DNA from: Flavobacterium sp. HSC-61S13
Lineage (GTDB): Bacteria > Bacteroidota > Bacteroidia > Flavobacteriales > Flavobacteriaceae
Length of the DNA: 46,509 nucleotides
Direction: 5' to 3'
NCBI RefSeq assembly: GCF_024171535.1
Contig: NZ_JALJZV010000021.1
Location: 1 to 46,509, forward strand
The notes under the pieces are model-generated. The model searched no databases, had not been told where the DNA came from, and worked only from the letters and a program-made list of their open reading frames with translations. This document shows, in pieces, positions 6,501-14,685 of the stretch. Made by a program: the position numbers and the translations under genes. Within the stretch, counting starts at the first letter, position 1. Each line of letters opens with the position of its first letter.

Positions 6501-8892
6501 TCGCTAAAATCTCTGTTGTAAAATTTACTGGATTAGTGCCGTTGGAAGACAATAGAATTTCAAAAGAACTGTTGTAAGTTGCTACGTTGCTAGTCTTGTA
6601 AAAATATTTTAAGACATACTTTCCCGAGCTCATCTTAAATGTAGGTGAAATCAGCCAATCGTCGTTCTTTTTCCCAGATGCACCGAAGAAGTACATACAT
6701 TGTTCCCCTGTTTTTATACCAGAAGGACTATTGAATAAACGCCAAATGTAGCTTCCCGTTGGAGCTGTTGAGTCACCATTTTTATCCATTATAGTCCAAC
6801 ATCTATACGTTTTATCGGTCTCTTCAAAGTTTTCTGTAAACGGTATGTTGTAAACAGTGCAACTAGTCGTAAATTTAAACGGTCCTTGCCAGATGCTGTG
6901 CTTTCCAGTGTCACAAGTTGTACGAACATAGAACTCGTAATCCGTGTTGGGTTCTAATGGTTTGCCATTGATTTCTTTCGAAATGGTATTTTCGTTTTTA
7001 TCCGTCACTACGCCTGATGTAGCGGGAGATCCGAGACCTTCTCTTTGCAAGTAATACTCCCATTCACTGGCTCCAAAATCATTATCCCAAAAAATGGTAG
7101 CAGTGTCTTTTTTAAGGTCTTTTACATCTAAGAGTATGGACTCAGTACAAGACAAAACCTCTTCAATAAATACATTATCAATCATAATTTGAGTGGCGGT
7201 CGAACTTGTAATATGCCATGCAATATTTATAGCACCTTCCGTTGCTTTTATAAAAATGATTTTCTCGATCCATTCACTGCCAAATTTATACTTGGCTTTA
7301 GGGACTACAAGCTGTGAAAATTTACTTAGATCCGTACCTTCTTTTGAAAGTAATACTTCAAATTCATAGTCATAGGAAGCAACTGAACCTGTTTTGTAAT
7401 GATACTTTAGTCGATATACTTTGTTTTTTTCAAAACTCATCGTTGGAGAAATTAACCAATCGTTGTGTGAACTGCCCACTTGTGCAGTACCGTTGAACCA
7501 CATACCGCTAATACCTTCATAAGCGATACTGTGGGTTCTCCATATATTGTTGCCTGCTGGGCTAACGGAATCACCATTTCCGTCGATAATACTCCAACAG
7601 TCGAATGTTTTTGAGTCTGGATTAAAACCTTCCCAAAAAGGCATCTTTAAAACAGCGCATGCAGTGCGAAATAGAAAAGGCCCAGACCATCCTCCGTGGA
7701 GTCCTTGATCACAATTAGTGCGAACATAGAATTCATAGGCTGTATTAGACTGCAAGCTTTGCCCATTATTTTCTTTTGTAATTGAAGCTTCTTTTTTATT
7801 TGTTGCAATACCAGAATTAGGCGGTATTCCACCTGATTTTTGAACAGCATATTCCCAGTTTTTACCAAAATCATCACCCCATAAAAGCGTAACACTTTCT
7901 CCCTTTACGTCTTTTACGTCTAGTTGAATGGGTTCTGGACAAGCAATTTCTTCGAGTGAAACATTGTCTATACCCAAAGATACGGCAGATGCGGGGGACT
8001 TGATATGCCATCCAATATTAACCAAACCTTTAGTGTTGCCTATTATAATTTTTTCATCATTCCAGGTAGATCCATAGGTGCCTTTATTGAGGTGATCCTT
8101 CTTAGACAACAATACTTTTGTAAAACTAGAGGGTTTAATTCCTTTATCGGACAATACAACATCAAAACTGCTCTTAAAAGCGACACCAGTAGTATAGTTG
8201 TACTTTAATCTATAATACTTTGTATCATCGAGTAAAAAAGAAGGGGATATCAAAAAGTCATTAAAAGGAGCAGCTGTCACTGATCCGATAAAAATTAAAA
8301 ACTGATTCCCTTCAAATGGAGTTGGGTCAAAAGTAGAATTTATACGCCAAATTTTACTGGTCGTAGAGGGAGCCATGGATTTATTGTTCTTATCTAAAAC
8401 TGTCCAGCATTCTAATGTTTGAGAATCTGAATTAAAGCCTTCCCAAAAAGGCAAGGGCTTTGTATCGCATAGAGTTTTAAAACGGATCGGGCCGATCCAT
8501 TCATTATTCGCGGACTCAGCACAGACACTTTTAATCCAGAATTCATATTCCATATTCGGTTGTAAGACACCTGCGCCTATACCTGTTGAAGTCGTTATTG
8601 TTATGGGTTTTGTGGTTATTAATGTACCACTAGCAACCGGTTTGGGATTTCCAACCAATTGTACTTTAATTTCCCATTTTGAATTTTTGGTATCATTCCA
8701 GTCAAAAGTAACCTTGTCCTTCTCTAAATCTGTAAAGGATATGTTAGCGAGATCAGGTCCTTTACAGGGATTTTCTGCAGCCTTATAGAATACTTCTACC
8801 ATAAAATCTTTAGTAGAATTCCATTTTTGAAATCCATAAGCTCCTAATCCAATACATAAGATCACTAGGATAAAATACTTCTTGTTACTCAT
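3547..8892 (-). CDS. T9SS-exported multidomain adhesin-like protein
   Basis: 1781 residues. N-terminal hydrophobic signal (about 6-22). Four Fn3-like domains (about 43-140, 316-410, 580-675, 845-935) alternate with three jelly-roll domains of the cleaved-adhesin/MAM type (about 145-315, 412-578, 675-845), each with a PF-x-E-x-F opening and an (F/W)LISP motif. Next come a domain opening NDDCAGAI (about 945-1084), a choice-of-anchor L domain (about 1105-1360, with the FPF-x-x-G-V-V-L-S-T signature), Ig-like segments, and a type B T9SS sorting domain (about 1697-1781) with the ISPNGDGVNDYL, LKIYNRYGAEVY and LPDGTYYY motifs. Family knowledge: such proteins cross the outer membrane by type IX secretion and stay on the surface or are released. 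The ligand is unknown. Confidence 0.93.
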   Translation of the reverse strand: MSNKKYFILVILCIGLGAYGFQKWNSTKDFMVEVFYKAAENPCKGPDLANISFTDLEKDKVTFDWNDTKNSKWEIKVQLVGNPKPVASGTLITTKPITITTSTGIGAGVLQPNMEYEFWIKSVCAESANNEWIGPIRFKTLCDTKPLPFWEGFNSDSQTLECWTVLDKNNKSMAPSTTSKIWRINSTFDPTPFEGNQFLIFIGSVTAAPFNDFLISPSFLLDDTKYYRLKYNYTTGVAFKSSFDVVLSDKGIKPSSFTKVLLSKKDHLNKGTYGSTWNDEKIIIGNTKGLVNIGWHIKSPASAVSLGIDNVSLEEIACPEPIQLDVKDVKGESVTLLWGDDFGKNWEYAVQKSGGIPPNSGIATNKKEASITKENNGQSLQSNTAYEFYVRTNCDQGLHGGWSGPFLFRTACAVLKMPFWEGFNPDSKTFDCWSIIDGNGDSVSPAGNNIWRTHSIAYEGISGMWFNGTAQVGSSHNDWLISPTMSFEKNKVYRLKYHYKTGSVASYDYEFEVLLSKEGTDLSKFSQLVVPKAKYKFGSEWIEKIIFIKATEGAINIAWHITSSTATQIMIDNVFIEEVLSCTESILLDVKDLKKDTATIFWDNDFGASEWEYYLQREGLGSPATSGVVTDKNENTISKEINGKPLEPNTDYEFYVRTTCDTGKHSIWQGPFKFTTSCTVYNIPFTENFEETDKTYRCWTIMDKNGDSTAPTGSYIWRLFNSPSGIKTGEQCMYFFGASGKKNDDWLISPTFKMSSGKYVLKYFYKTSNVATYNSSFEILLSSNGTNPVNFTTEILASKVYKEANWKEAVLFFDGVPGDINLAWHADATGSAYVYIDNITLKKVENCPEPYYVTVTSVTNNSIDLDWEQTGGVSEWEVIVVNFGDNENATPVKQLVVSGDSKTTLTGLDEGTPYTIYVRAKCSDNGTKSDWSSSLQASTKVKQNDDCAGAINIPINNTLECIKTVSATINGATNTLSPKSSCNSGNAGKMDVWFEFTAISTTHKLEVLDLMSISNSSTPNLYAEIYNQPCAAMSTPLECFGSFSLTTTNYWILRNLTVGTKYYIRLGSSTAFADYVFKLCLTTASDNLALIVSPNNDKYNEEELVKSVLVNSECNLVSNVQYQVGDGSPITKNINTLGYFNKGKSTFPFDEGVVLSTNEVEYVSGPFRGQFSARGNNNYRWRGDKDLIDIINATGGHPMAYAPSADMRVTQLEFDFIPLKDSIQFEYLFASNSYASKCSYSCTNAALFAAWLVDTKTGRAQNLANIENTDIAISVNTIRDSEKSGITCSSKNKEYYWKHYDYGVDNPLESPIDFIGYTKAMKSKKVVIVPGRKYHIKLAVMDFCPVVSHSSAVFFKEGSFDMGHLNLGPDLLIATNNALCEGSDFVIESGIKLSEELDTEIAWYKDDILIKDAHEENLTVSEPGKYKVVLKFKELECETSGEISVEIYPAISSYIDAAEPIEICRKSLQNTIIDLTIVETKMFKAVSKDNFSIAYFESESDALTIQNHIADPTAYDLGTKYESKNLIIRIENKKTGCFELFKLPIRLIQGVVPTKVSDLKVCSTYVLPSLLENQYYYTESKGGGIAYKANDILSTPGEHTIYILQKNGNQGCFEEISYKVTITAPVKADVFEDVIENCDVYHLKELSPFNSYYMLENGIKITLPAATPILSDTTIYIYAESEDGLCTDESSFKIKYEECPIQKGISPNGDGVNDYLDLSSHGVSSLKIYNRYGAEVYSHGRGYTKEWVGQNKADKQLPDGTYYYVVISHTKTRTGWIQINR

Positions 8893-9488
8893 AATATCTA
8901 AAATTTAAAATGATATAATATTTTTATAGCCAGCACATTGTTAACTTAAATTTAACGTGCAATATATCTTTTTTCGAATGATAATGCGCTTTTTAGGGGT
9001 CAACAAAAGGTAAACAAGAATGGTTTTGTTAAAACTTAATTGTTTTATAATCAGTTAATTGTTGTTTTTGTGAGGGTAAATAAGTAAAATATATTGAAAA
9101 TATTTATTTTTTATAGAAAAGGGAAGCGGACAAATTAAAAGCATGTCTCTTCACATAACAATAACAAAAAGGACGTAAGCACTTAAATAAAGAAGGGACT
9201 TATTACTTATATTTTTTTATTCTGGTATGAGTATGATCACCGAAAGACATGGTTTTACTGGACATCTTTTAGGTGGTTTAATATGCAGTCCCTAAGTTGA
9301 ATATGTCGTTTAGTTTAGTCCGCGGCTTGTGGGCTAAGCATGCTGTATTACTCCACGGAGTTGATTATTGAAAATATTTCTTTTTTAAGCTCTTTTTCGG
9401 ACTAGGAAGGTACTTTATTCAAATGCTTTTTCAAGGATGTGTTTAATAGAAAATTTAGGAGCAATTCAGCCACTGTTCGGAGTACTAT
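8893..9488. other. Gene-free AT-rich stretch between two minus-strand genes
   Basis: Almost 600 bp upstream of the adhesin gene. I see no convincing ORF, RNA gene or terminator. The last ~200 bp (about 9280-9480) are less AT-rich and could be a decayed gene, but I cannot recognise it. It probably carries the adhesin promoter, though no exact TAnnTTTG box was found close to its start. Confidence 0.5.
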
Positions 9489-11273
9489 TTACAAAAGCTT
9501 TATAAAGTCGTCTAGAATGTCGTTGGTATCTAGGGATAGTTTTTTTCGTATTCGGCTTCTTATAGTGATTAGGCTTCGGTTTCCTATATTTAATACAGCG
9601 GCTATTTCATGATTACTCATATTTATTCTGATGTAAGCGCAAATGCGAACCTCTGTTTTTGACAGCAAGGGATATTTGGTTTCGATCGTTTCAAAAAAAG
9701 TAGGGTGAATATTCTGAAAAACATTCTTAAATAGCTCCCAGTCTTTATCTTGATTATTGAGTTTGCGAATGGTATCTTTTAAATCGTGTATCGTTTTGGA
9801 AATATCTTTATGGTTTTCATTGCTACTGACAATACTTTCAATTTCTTTTAAAAACACACCCTTAGAAACGAGTTGCACCCCGATTGAGGTTAATTCTCTG
9901 TTTTTAACTTCTAAATCGCGTTCATATTGTTGGTGTTGTAGCAAACTTAATTGGGTGTCTGATTTTATTCTATCAGAGAGGCTGTTTTTTTCAGCTTCAA
10001 CCAGTTTTATGGATTTAACTTTGTTTTTGTAAAGCAGGTAAATAAAGATCATAACCGATATGGAAAGCAGGGTGAAAATGGAATAAATGCTTTTTAAATT
10101 GTCGTTTTTATGTTTTTGAATTTCAATCTTGTTTTGGAGCAATTGTTTTTCGGATTGTTCTTTTTTTAATTTGTTATTCCATTGGATTTCTTCGATTTCA
10201 GACTTGACTTCCTGGCTCTTTATGCTATCTTTTAAATGGTGAAATCGATCTAAGTACAGATATCCTTGTTTAAAATTATTGGTTTTAAAATAAGCTTCTG
10301 ACAACTGCTTTAAAACGAGTAAATCTATATTTGAGTTTCCTAAAATGTAATGACCTTGTTGAAAAGACCTAATCGCTTTATCGTATTCTTGAGTTCCGAT
10401 ATATACGTTGCCATAATGCAAAACAATATGGGCTTGAAGTTTTTCGTTTCCTATATAAAGGGCTTTTTTGTATCCTAATCCCAGATACTCTATAGACTTT
10501 GAAATGTCGTTATTTGCGAGCTCTACATCTGCTAAAAAAAGTAAGGTTTTTATAGTATTTAAATCGTCGTTATATTTTTTAAAAGTATGTAGTGCTTGAT
10601 GTAAATCTTCTTTAACCCTAGAGGCTTCGTAATTATCCAAATTCATTTTGCTTTTATTAGCGAGAATTACCGCAAGCCCTAAGCTGTCTTTTTGTTGTGA
10701 AAAAAGCGTATAAGCCTCATTTAGAAAATAACCTGCTTTAGTAGCGTCACCTAATTTGTTGTATATCGTACTTAATGCATTATAGGAATATGCGAGTTGG
10801 TTTTGATCTTTATTTTTTTCAAAATACGATTGCGCTTTGGATAAGTGCTCCATGCTTTTTACGAAATCGGCTTGTTCACCGCCTAAGTAAAACAGTCCTT
10901 TTTCGTAATCTAATTGTGCTTTTAGCTGGTTGTATGGAAAGGATTTTAAATCGAAGTCGACTTTATTAAATAACGCGGGAATACTGTCTGGTTCATTTCT
11001 TTTTCGAAACACTACACATTTGTAATAATTCGTATAGGCTAATGCTAGCGTGTCGTGGTTTTCATTGGCGTTTTGTAGTAGTTTTTTGATTTTATACTGT
11101 ACAATTGGGGAGTTCCATTTAATCAGAGAATCTAATTCGCGTTGGTCATTTAATTGCTTATTGGTTTGATTAATAGATGACGTGTCACTTCTACTTTGTT
11201 GAGCTAAATAAAGTACAACCGCTAAAACAGCGATTATTAAACATATAATATAAATACTCTTAGGTGTTTTCAT
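9489..11273 (-). CDS. Membrane-anchored TPR protein with LuxR-like HTH
   Basis: 594 residues. N-terminal membrane or signal segment (about 6-24), TPR-rich region (about 60-350), coiled coil, one transmembrane helix (about 395-415, SIFTLLSISVMIFIYLLY), a second coiled coil, and a C-terminal helix-turn-helix of the LuxR/GerE fold (about 525-594: LSKTEVRICAYIRINMSNHE, then a recognition region with SLITIRSRIRKKL). This architecture is widespread in Bacteroidota and is read as a one-piece sensor-regulator: TPRs outside, DNA-binding domain inside. Such proteins lack kinase and receiver domains. Monocistronic; the divergence of neighbours gives no clear target, but the adhesin gene lies directly downstream on the same strand. 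Confidence 0.9.
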   Translation of the reverse strand: MKTPKSIYIICLIIAVLAVVLYLAQQSRSDTSSINQTNKQLNDQRELDSLIKWNSPIVQYKIKKLLQNANENHDTLALAYTNYYKCVVFRKRNEPDSIPALFNKVDFDLKSFPYNQLKAQLDYEKGLFYLGGEQADFVKSMEHLSKAQSYFEKNKDQNQLAYSYNALSTIYNKLGDATKAGYFLNEAYTLFSQQKDSLGLAVILANKSKMNLDNYEASRVKEDLHQALHTFKKYNDDLNTIKTLLFLADVELANNDISKSIEYLGLGYKKALYIGNEKLQAHIVLHYGNVYIGTQEYDKAIRSFQQGHYILGNSNIDLLVLKQLSEAYFKTNNFKQGYLYLDRFHHLKDSIKSQEVKSEIEEIQWNNKLKKEQSEKQLLQNKIEIQKHKNDNLKSIYSIFTLLSISVMIFIYLLYKNKVKSIKLVEAEKNSLSDRIKSDTQLSLLQHQQYERDLEVKNRELTSIGVQLVSKGVFLKEIESIVSSNENHKDISKTIHDLKDTIRKLNNQDKDWELFKNVFQNIHPTFFETIETKYPLLSKTEVRICAYIRINMSNHEIAAVLNIGNRSLITIRSRIRKKLSLDTNDILDDFIKLL

Positions 11274-11501
11274 AATTATCTAAGTCCTATTTAGAATTTT
11301 CTTCTTGGAAAACCCCTAAATTCGATAAATAATTCTGATTAGACCTGGATTTGCTGAAGAATTTAATCTAGGTCTAAATTCTTTCGTGGATAAAGAAGTA
11401 AAAAATTGTATTAATTTTCACTATATCTATAGCAGATCATCCATCTAAACCCTTATATATAAAAGGGCTGCCATATTGTATATCGAAGTACAAATTAAGA
11501 C

Positions 11502-11537
11502 AAAAAAAGCATTGTAAGTGACTACAATGCTTTTTTT
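11502..11537. terminator. Bidirectional terminator-like hairpin
   Basis: Perfect 15-bp stem A7GCATTGTA (11502-11516) with TACAATGCT7 (11523-11537), 6-base loop, A and T runs at its feet. It lies 30 bp after the stop of the minus-strand barrel gene. Confidence 0.88.
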
Positions 11538-11566
11538 ATATCTCTAAAACGGTGACTGTATTTCTA

Positions 11567-12118
11567 TTAATTAAGTCTCCAGTTATAACCTACACCAACG
11601 GTAATAGGGAACAATTCCGAATCCATTTTCACGTATCGATCGTTCTTAACGGCATCGTAATTATCGTTGAATTTTTCAGAGCGAACGGGAACAAATAGTC
11701 CAGCACTGATTTTATTGCCTTTTTTACCGACATAGATGTCTAAATTAACGCCATAGGTCATTCCATAAGAAACCATATCATATTGAGGAGCTCCATCTAC
11801 CTTAATAACTGCGTTGTACCCATAAAGTATCATTGGGTTTACTGACAACCGTTCTGTGGCTTTTATTTTATACGAAGCGCCGACATTCCAGCCCAGTTCA
11901 GATAAATTGTAACCCAGTCCTGCAAAAACACCAATATTTTTAATAGGTAGATATTCGATTTTCGCACCAATTCCGCCATAGTCTAGTCCAAATCCTAGTC
12001 CCATAAAGACTTTATTGGGGTCATTGTAACTTGGAGTAGGGGTGTCTTGTCCAAAAGCTGTAGAAGCAGTAGCCATAAATAACAAACTAAAGCCTAGTTT
12101 TTTTAAAAAAGTGCACAT
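11567..12118 (-). CDS. Small outer-membrane beta-barrel protein
   Basis: 183 residues. Signal peptide MCTFLKKLGFSLLF to ASTAFGQ (cleavage after about residue 24). The mature part has alternating polar/hydrophobic strands rich in Gly and aromatics (GLGFGLDYGGIGAKIEY, GVFAGLGYNLSELG), with the final residue pattern VGVGYNWRLN typical of barrel-closing strands. The size fits an 8-stranded outer-membrane barrel (OmpA/OmpW-like). No OmpA peptidoglycan-binding domain. Monocistronic, with a strong hairpin behind it. Function unknown. Confidence 0.8.
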   Translation of the reverse strand: MCTFLKKLGFSLLFMATASTAFGQDTPTPSYNDPNKVFMGLGFGLDYGGIGAKIEYLPIKNIGVFAGLGYNLSELGWNVGASYKIKATERLSVNPMILYGYNAVIKVDGAPQYDMVSYGMTYGVNLDIYVGKKGNKISAGLFVPVRSEKFNDNYDAVKNDRYVKMDSELFPITVGVGYNWRLN

Positions 12119-12559
12119 ATAAATTGAGATTGTTAGTTAAATTTTATTGATAATGGATGATATATTGATTTTTTTTTTGATCATTTGTCGTTTATGCAAA
12201 AAATTCAAGATTGCAATATTAAAGCTTTAAAGGGATAAATTAAGTTTTTATATGTTAAAAATTTAACTATAGGACGCCTCTAGATCTCCGAAAAAGTAGC
12301 GACTAATTATATTACGCTGTGTAGGGCTTTGCGGACATCCACTAGTTCGTTTTTTGCAATTGAAAACTGTACGTATTATGGCTAGTGATAGCTGCATTTA
12401 TACTGAATTGTAGTCCCTTAACAAACTAGCTGTTTATTAGAGGTTGGAGTCCTATAATCTACTTTAAGTGAAGTGCCTTATGGTTTAAAAACAGCGAATT
12501 TAAAAAAAACAGTTAATTTTGTACTACTGATATTTATATTTTGTAAACAATTAGGCATT
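12119..12559. other. Intergenic region, mostly unexplained
   Basis: Lies between the barrel gene (-) and the AraC gene (+). The first ~150 bp are AT-rich. About 12270-12440 is more GC-rich and may be a remnant of something, but no frame is recognisable. The AraC promoter box is at 12514-12521. Confidence 0.5.
12514..12521 (+). promoter_or_regulatory. -7 promoter box of the AraC/RidA locus
   Basis: TAATTTTG fits TAnnTTTG and lies 38 bp before the ATG at 12560. Because it falls inside the longer open frame that starts at 12473, it argues for the shorter protein start. Confidence 0.55.
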
Positions 12560-13363
12560 ATGCATTATCAAGAAATCGCTCCAATTGAATCATTAAGGGA
12601 ATACGTCCGTTTTTTTTGGGTGTTGGAAGATTTTACAATAAATTCTGAAGTACACAATTATAAAATTATTCCTGATGGATTACCTGCCTTAATATTTCAG
12701 GATAGACCATCGCTATTTTACGGGGAGGATAATATCATAACGCCACAATTATATATCTATGGACAGTTTACAAAATTCACCAATCAAAGAGTAACAGAGC
12801 CCTTTAGAATTATTGGTGCATATTTAGAGCCAACCGCGTTAAAATCTATTTTTAAAATAGATGCTTCTGAATTCAGTAATCAAAATATCTCCTTAAACGA
12901 TATCGCTCGCGAGTCCATTCTTGAGCAACTTGTTAATGCCTATACTGTAAAAGATAAGATTGACATCCTTTCTGATTTTTTATTATTAAAATTAAACATA
13001 GCAGATTACATAAATACAAAAGCTGAATTTGCCTCTAAATCGTTACAAAACGGTGCAACAGTAAAACAGGTACAATCAGAAATGAACTTGTCTGAAAGAA
13101 CATTGGAAAGACTGATTAAGCAACATATAGGTATGTCACCGAAGTCGTTTTCTCGTATTAATCGTTTTCAATCAAGCTTAAAAATAATACGCAATTTAGA
13201 TTTCAAAAGTCTTACAGAAATTTCATATGAAAACGATTATTTCGATCAGTCACATTTTATACGAGATTTTAGAGACTTGACAGGTAGTAAGCCAACTGAC
13301 TTTTTAGCAAAAGCAGAAGAACAATTAATCAATTTTCCCAAATGGAAAAATAATGTTGATTAG
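12560..13363 (+). CDS. AraC family transcriptional regulator
   Basis: 267 residues from ATG 12560; the upstream ATG at 12473 would precede the promoter box and add a hydrophobic, unrelated leader. N-terminal sensing domain (about 1-145, starting MHYQEIAPIESLREYVRFFW) of the type found in Bacteroidota AraC proteins (DUF6597-like). C-terminal double HTH (about 160-255) with LSERTLERLIKQHIGMSPKS and YFDQSHFIRDFRDLTGSKPT, both classic AraC signatures. Followed 187 bp later by a RidA-like gene with its own promoter box; AraC-RidA pairs are common in the phylum, so that gene is the likely target. The signal is unknown. Confidence 0.92.
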   Translation: MHYQEIAPIESLREYVRFFWVLEDFTINSEVHNYKIIPDGLPALIFQDRPSLFYGEDNIITPQLYIYGQFTKFTNQRVTEPFRIIGAYLEPTALKSIFKIDASEFSNQNISLNDIARESILEQLVNAYTVKDKIDILSDFLLLKLNIADYINTKAEFASKSLQNGATVKQVQSEMNLSERTLERLIKQHIGMSPKSFSRINRFQSSLKIIRNLDFKSLTEISYENDYFDQSHFIRDFRDLTGSKPTDFLAKAEEQLINFPKWKNNVD

Positions 13364-13455
13364 TTGTTTAAGTGAATCGCCCTTATATTAGTAAAGCATC
13401 CCATTTAATTTTTAAAAATGTCGGTTTTATACAATGCTGTAGATTACCTGATAAG

Positions 13456-13463
13456 TAGTTTTG
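13456..13463 (+). promoter_or_regulatory. -7 promoter box of the RidA-like gene
   Basis: TAGTTTTG fits TAnnTTTG and lies 87 bp before the ATG, leaving room for a leader. Confidence 0.5.
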
Positions 13464-13550
13464 CAGTTAATATAACTGATATTTAGTTTTCAATTCCAGC
13501 ACTATTGAATCTAGATACGATCAAACCTACAAATTTAAAAATTAATTATT

Positions 13551-13949
13551 ATGATGGACATTCAAAGAGTTACTAGGCTAAATCCGAAAACATTAGCACC
13601 TCCTGTTGGAAAGTATTCACATGTTACTATCGTTCCGAAAGACGCAAACATATATGTTTTTTCTGGACAGATAGGAAATGACAAGAACGGCATAATGCCA
13701 AGTGATTTTAATGAACAAGTGTACAATACATTTGAAAATATCGGACACATTTTAACGAGTCAAGACTTATCTAGTGAAAACATTATTAAAGTGAATATTT
13801 GGGCAACAAAGGAAATAGAATGGCAATATTTTGATTCTATATGGACTGATCTTTTTAATAATAATAACCCGTCCATGACTGTTGCTTACATTGCTGCATT
13901 GGGATTACCGGAGATTCATTTAGAAATTGAAATCTGGGCTGCAAAATAA
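13551..13949 (+). CDS. RidA-like protein lacking the catalytic arginine
   Basis: 132 residues, the usual RidA/YjgF length. Family members form trimers, and true RidA hydrolyses reactive enamines and imines made by PLP enzymes. The fold signatures are clear (FSGQIGND, LSSENIIKVNIWA, IHLEIEIWAA). The arginine that binds the substrate carboxylate in RidA (P-x-R-S/T before the last strands) is Met here (NPSMTVAYIA), so this belongs to one of the Rid subfamilies that probably do not deaminate iminopyruvate. Two ATGs are adjacent; the first is used here. Partner of the AraC gene upstream. Confidence 0.92.
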   Translation: MMDIQRVTRLNPKTLAPPVGKYSHVTIVPKDANIYVFSGQIGNDKNGIMPSDFNEQVYNTFENIGHILTSQDLSSENIIKVNIWATKEIEWQYFDSIWTDLFNNNNPSMTVAYIAALGLPEIHLEIEIWAAK

Positions 13950-14685
13950 TGATTCATTATATGGTGTAAGGCGCTGTCAAAACTGTTTTGGAGCAGCTTT
14001 ATTCAAATAGTCAGAACAAGGAAACTGCCTAGAAGATTGTGTGAATTGCTTGAAGGAGGCTGTCTCAAAAGGACAGCTTCCTCCATTTAAAACAATCACG
14101 TTATTTATGGGAATAAAACAGCACTGTTGAGAATATTGAGGTGTTGGATATGTATTTATGGCAACGCAAAAAGGTCAAGGTTTCATAAATTTTATAAGTC
14201 AAAAATAGCGGGGTATTTTTTTTTAATTAGTTGCACGGTTTTTTTACAATTTAGTATCTGCGGAGATTTCATCAAATGCTTTTTAGAAAACTGCAGGGTT
14301 GGTTTTTACTTCAAGTATAATTATTTTATTGTAAGCAGTATAGTGCTATATCCGTTTTGAATACCTTTTATAAAAATAAATATGGCATTTAGTTAAATTT
14401 GTTTCATGTATCAATTATTGCTGAAAAACCCTTAAAAATATAGGTTTTTATTTGTGTTTTATTGATTTTTGGTGTTGTTGTTTTAGGTTATTTTAAAATA
14501 TTTTATTTTTTAATTAAATTTTTATGTTAAAATTTAATTATAATTATTATTTTTATAATGTAAATATGTCTTTTGTAATCTTAGTCCGGAATACTTTTAT
14601 TAGAAGCATTAATTTATTTTGAATCGAGATTTTCAGTACAATGAGGTCTTAAAAAATTATTAACAACCGATTTTAAATTTAAATT
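13950..14685. other. Long AT-rich intergenic region
   Basis: 736 bp between the RidA-like gene and a lipoprotein gene. Apart from the hairpin at 14052-14084 I see no supported feature. An open frame at 14127-14360 (77 codons) is Phe-, Cys- and Ile-rich without family resemblance and is not called. The stretch 14400-14570 is almost pure A/T and is likely promoter or upstream regulatory DNA for the next gene. Confidence 0.5.
14052..14084 (+). terminator. Hairpin with CTGTCTCAAAA core
   Basis: 13-bp stem (14052-14064 with 14072-14084) with one mismatch and one G-U pair; loop TCAAAAG. The core GCTGTCTCAAAAGGACAGC is nearly the same as in the terminator at 17347-17373. The T run is weak. Confidence 0.6.

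Noticed and set aside
12473..12559. Longer AraC start at 12473
   Set aside because: The extra 29 residues are hydrophobic and unlike the family, and the TAATTTTG box lies inside them.
14127..14360. 77-residue plus-strand protein
   Set aside because: Low-complexity Phe/Ile/Cys-rich composition in AT-rich DNA, no signal peptide pattern, no promoter box and no relatives known to me.
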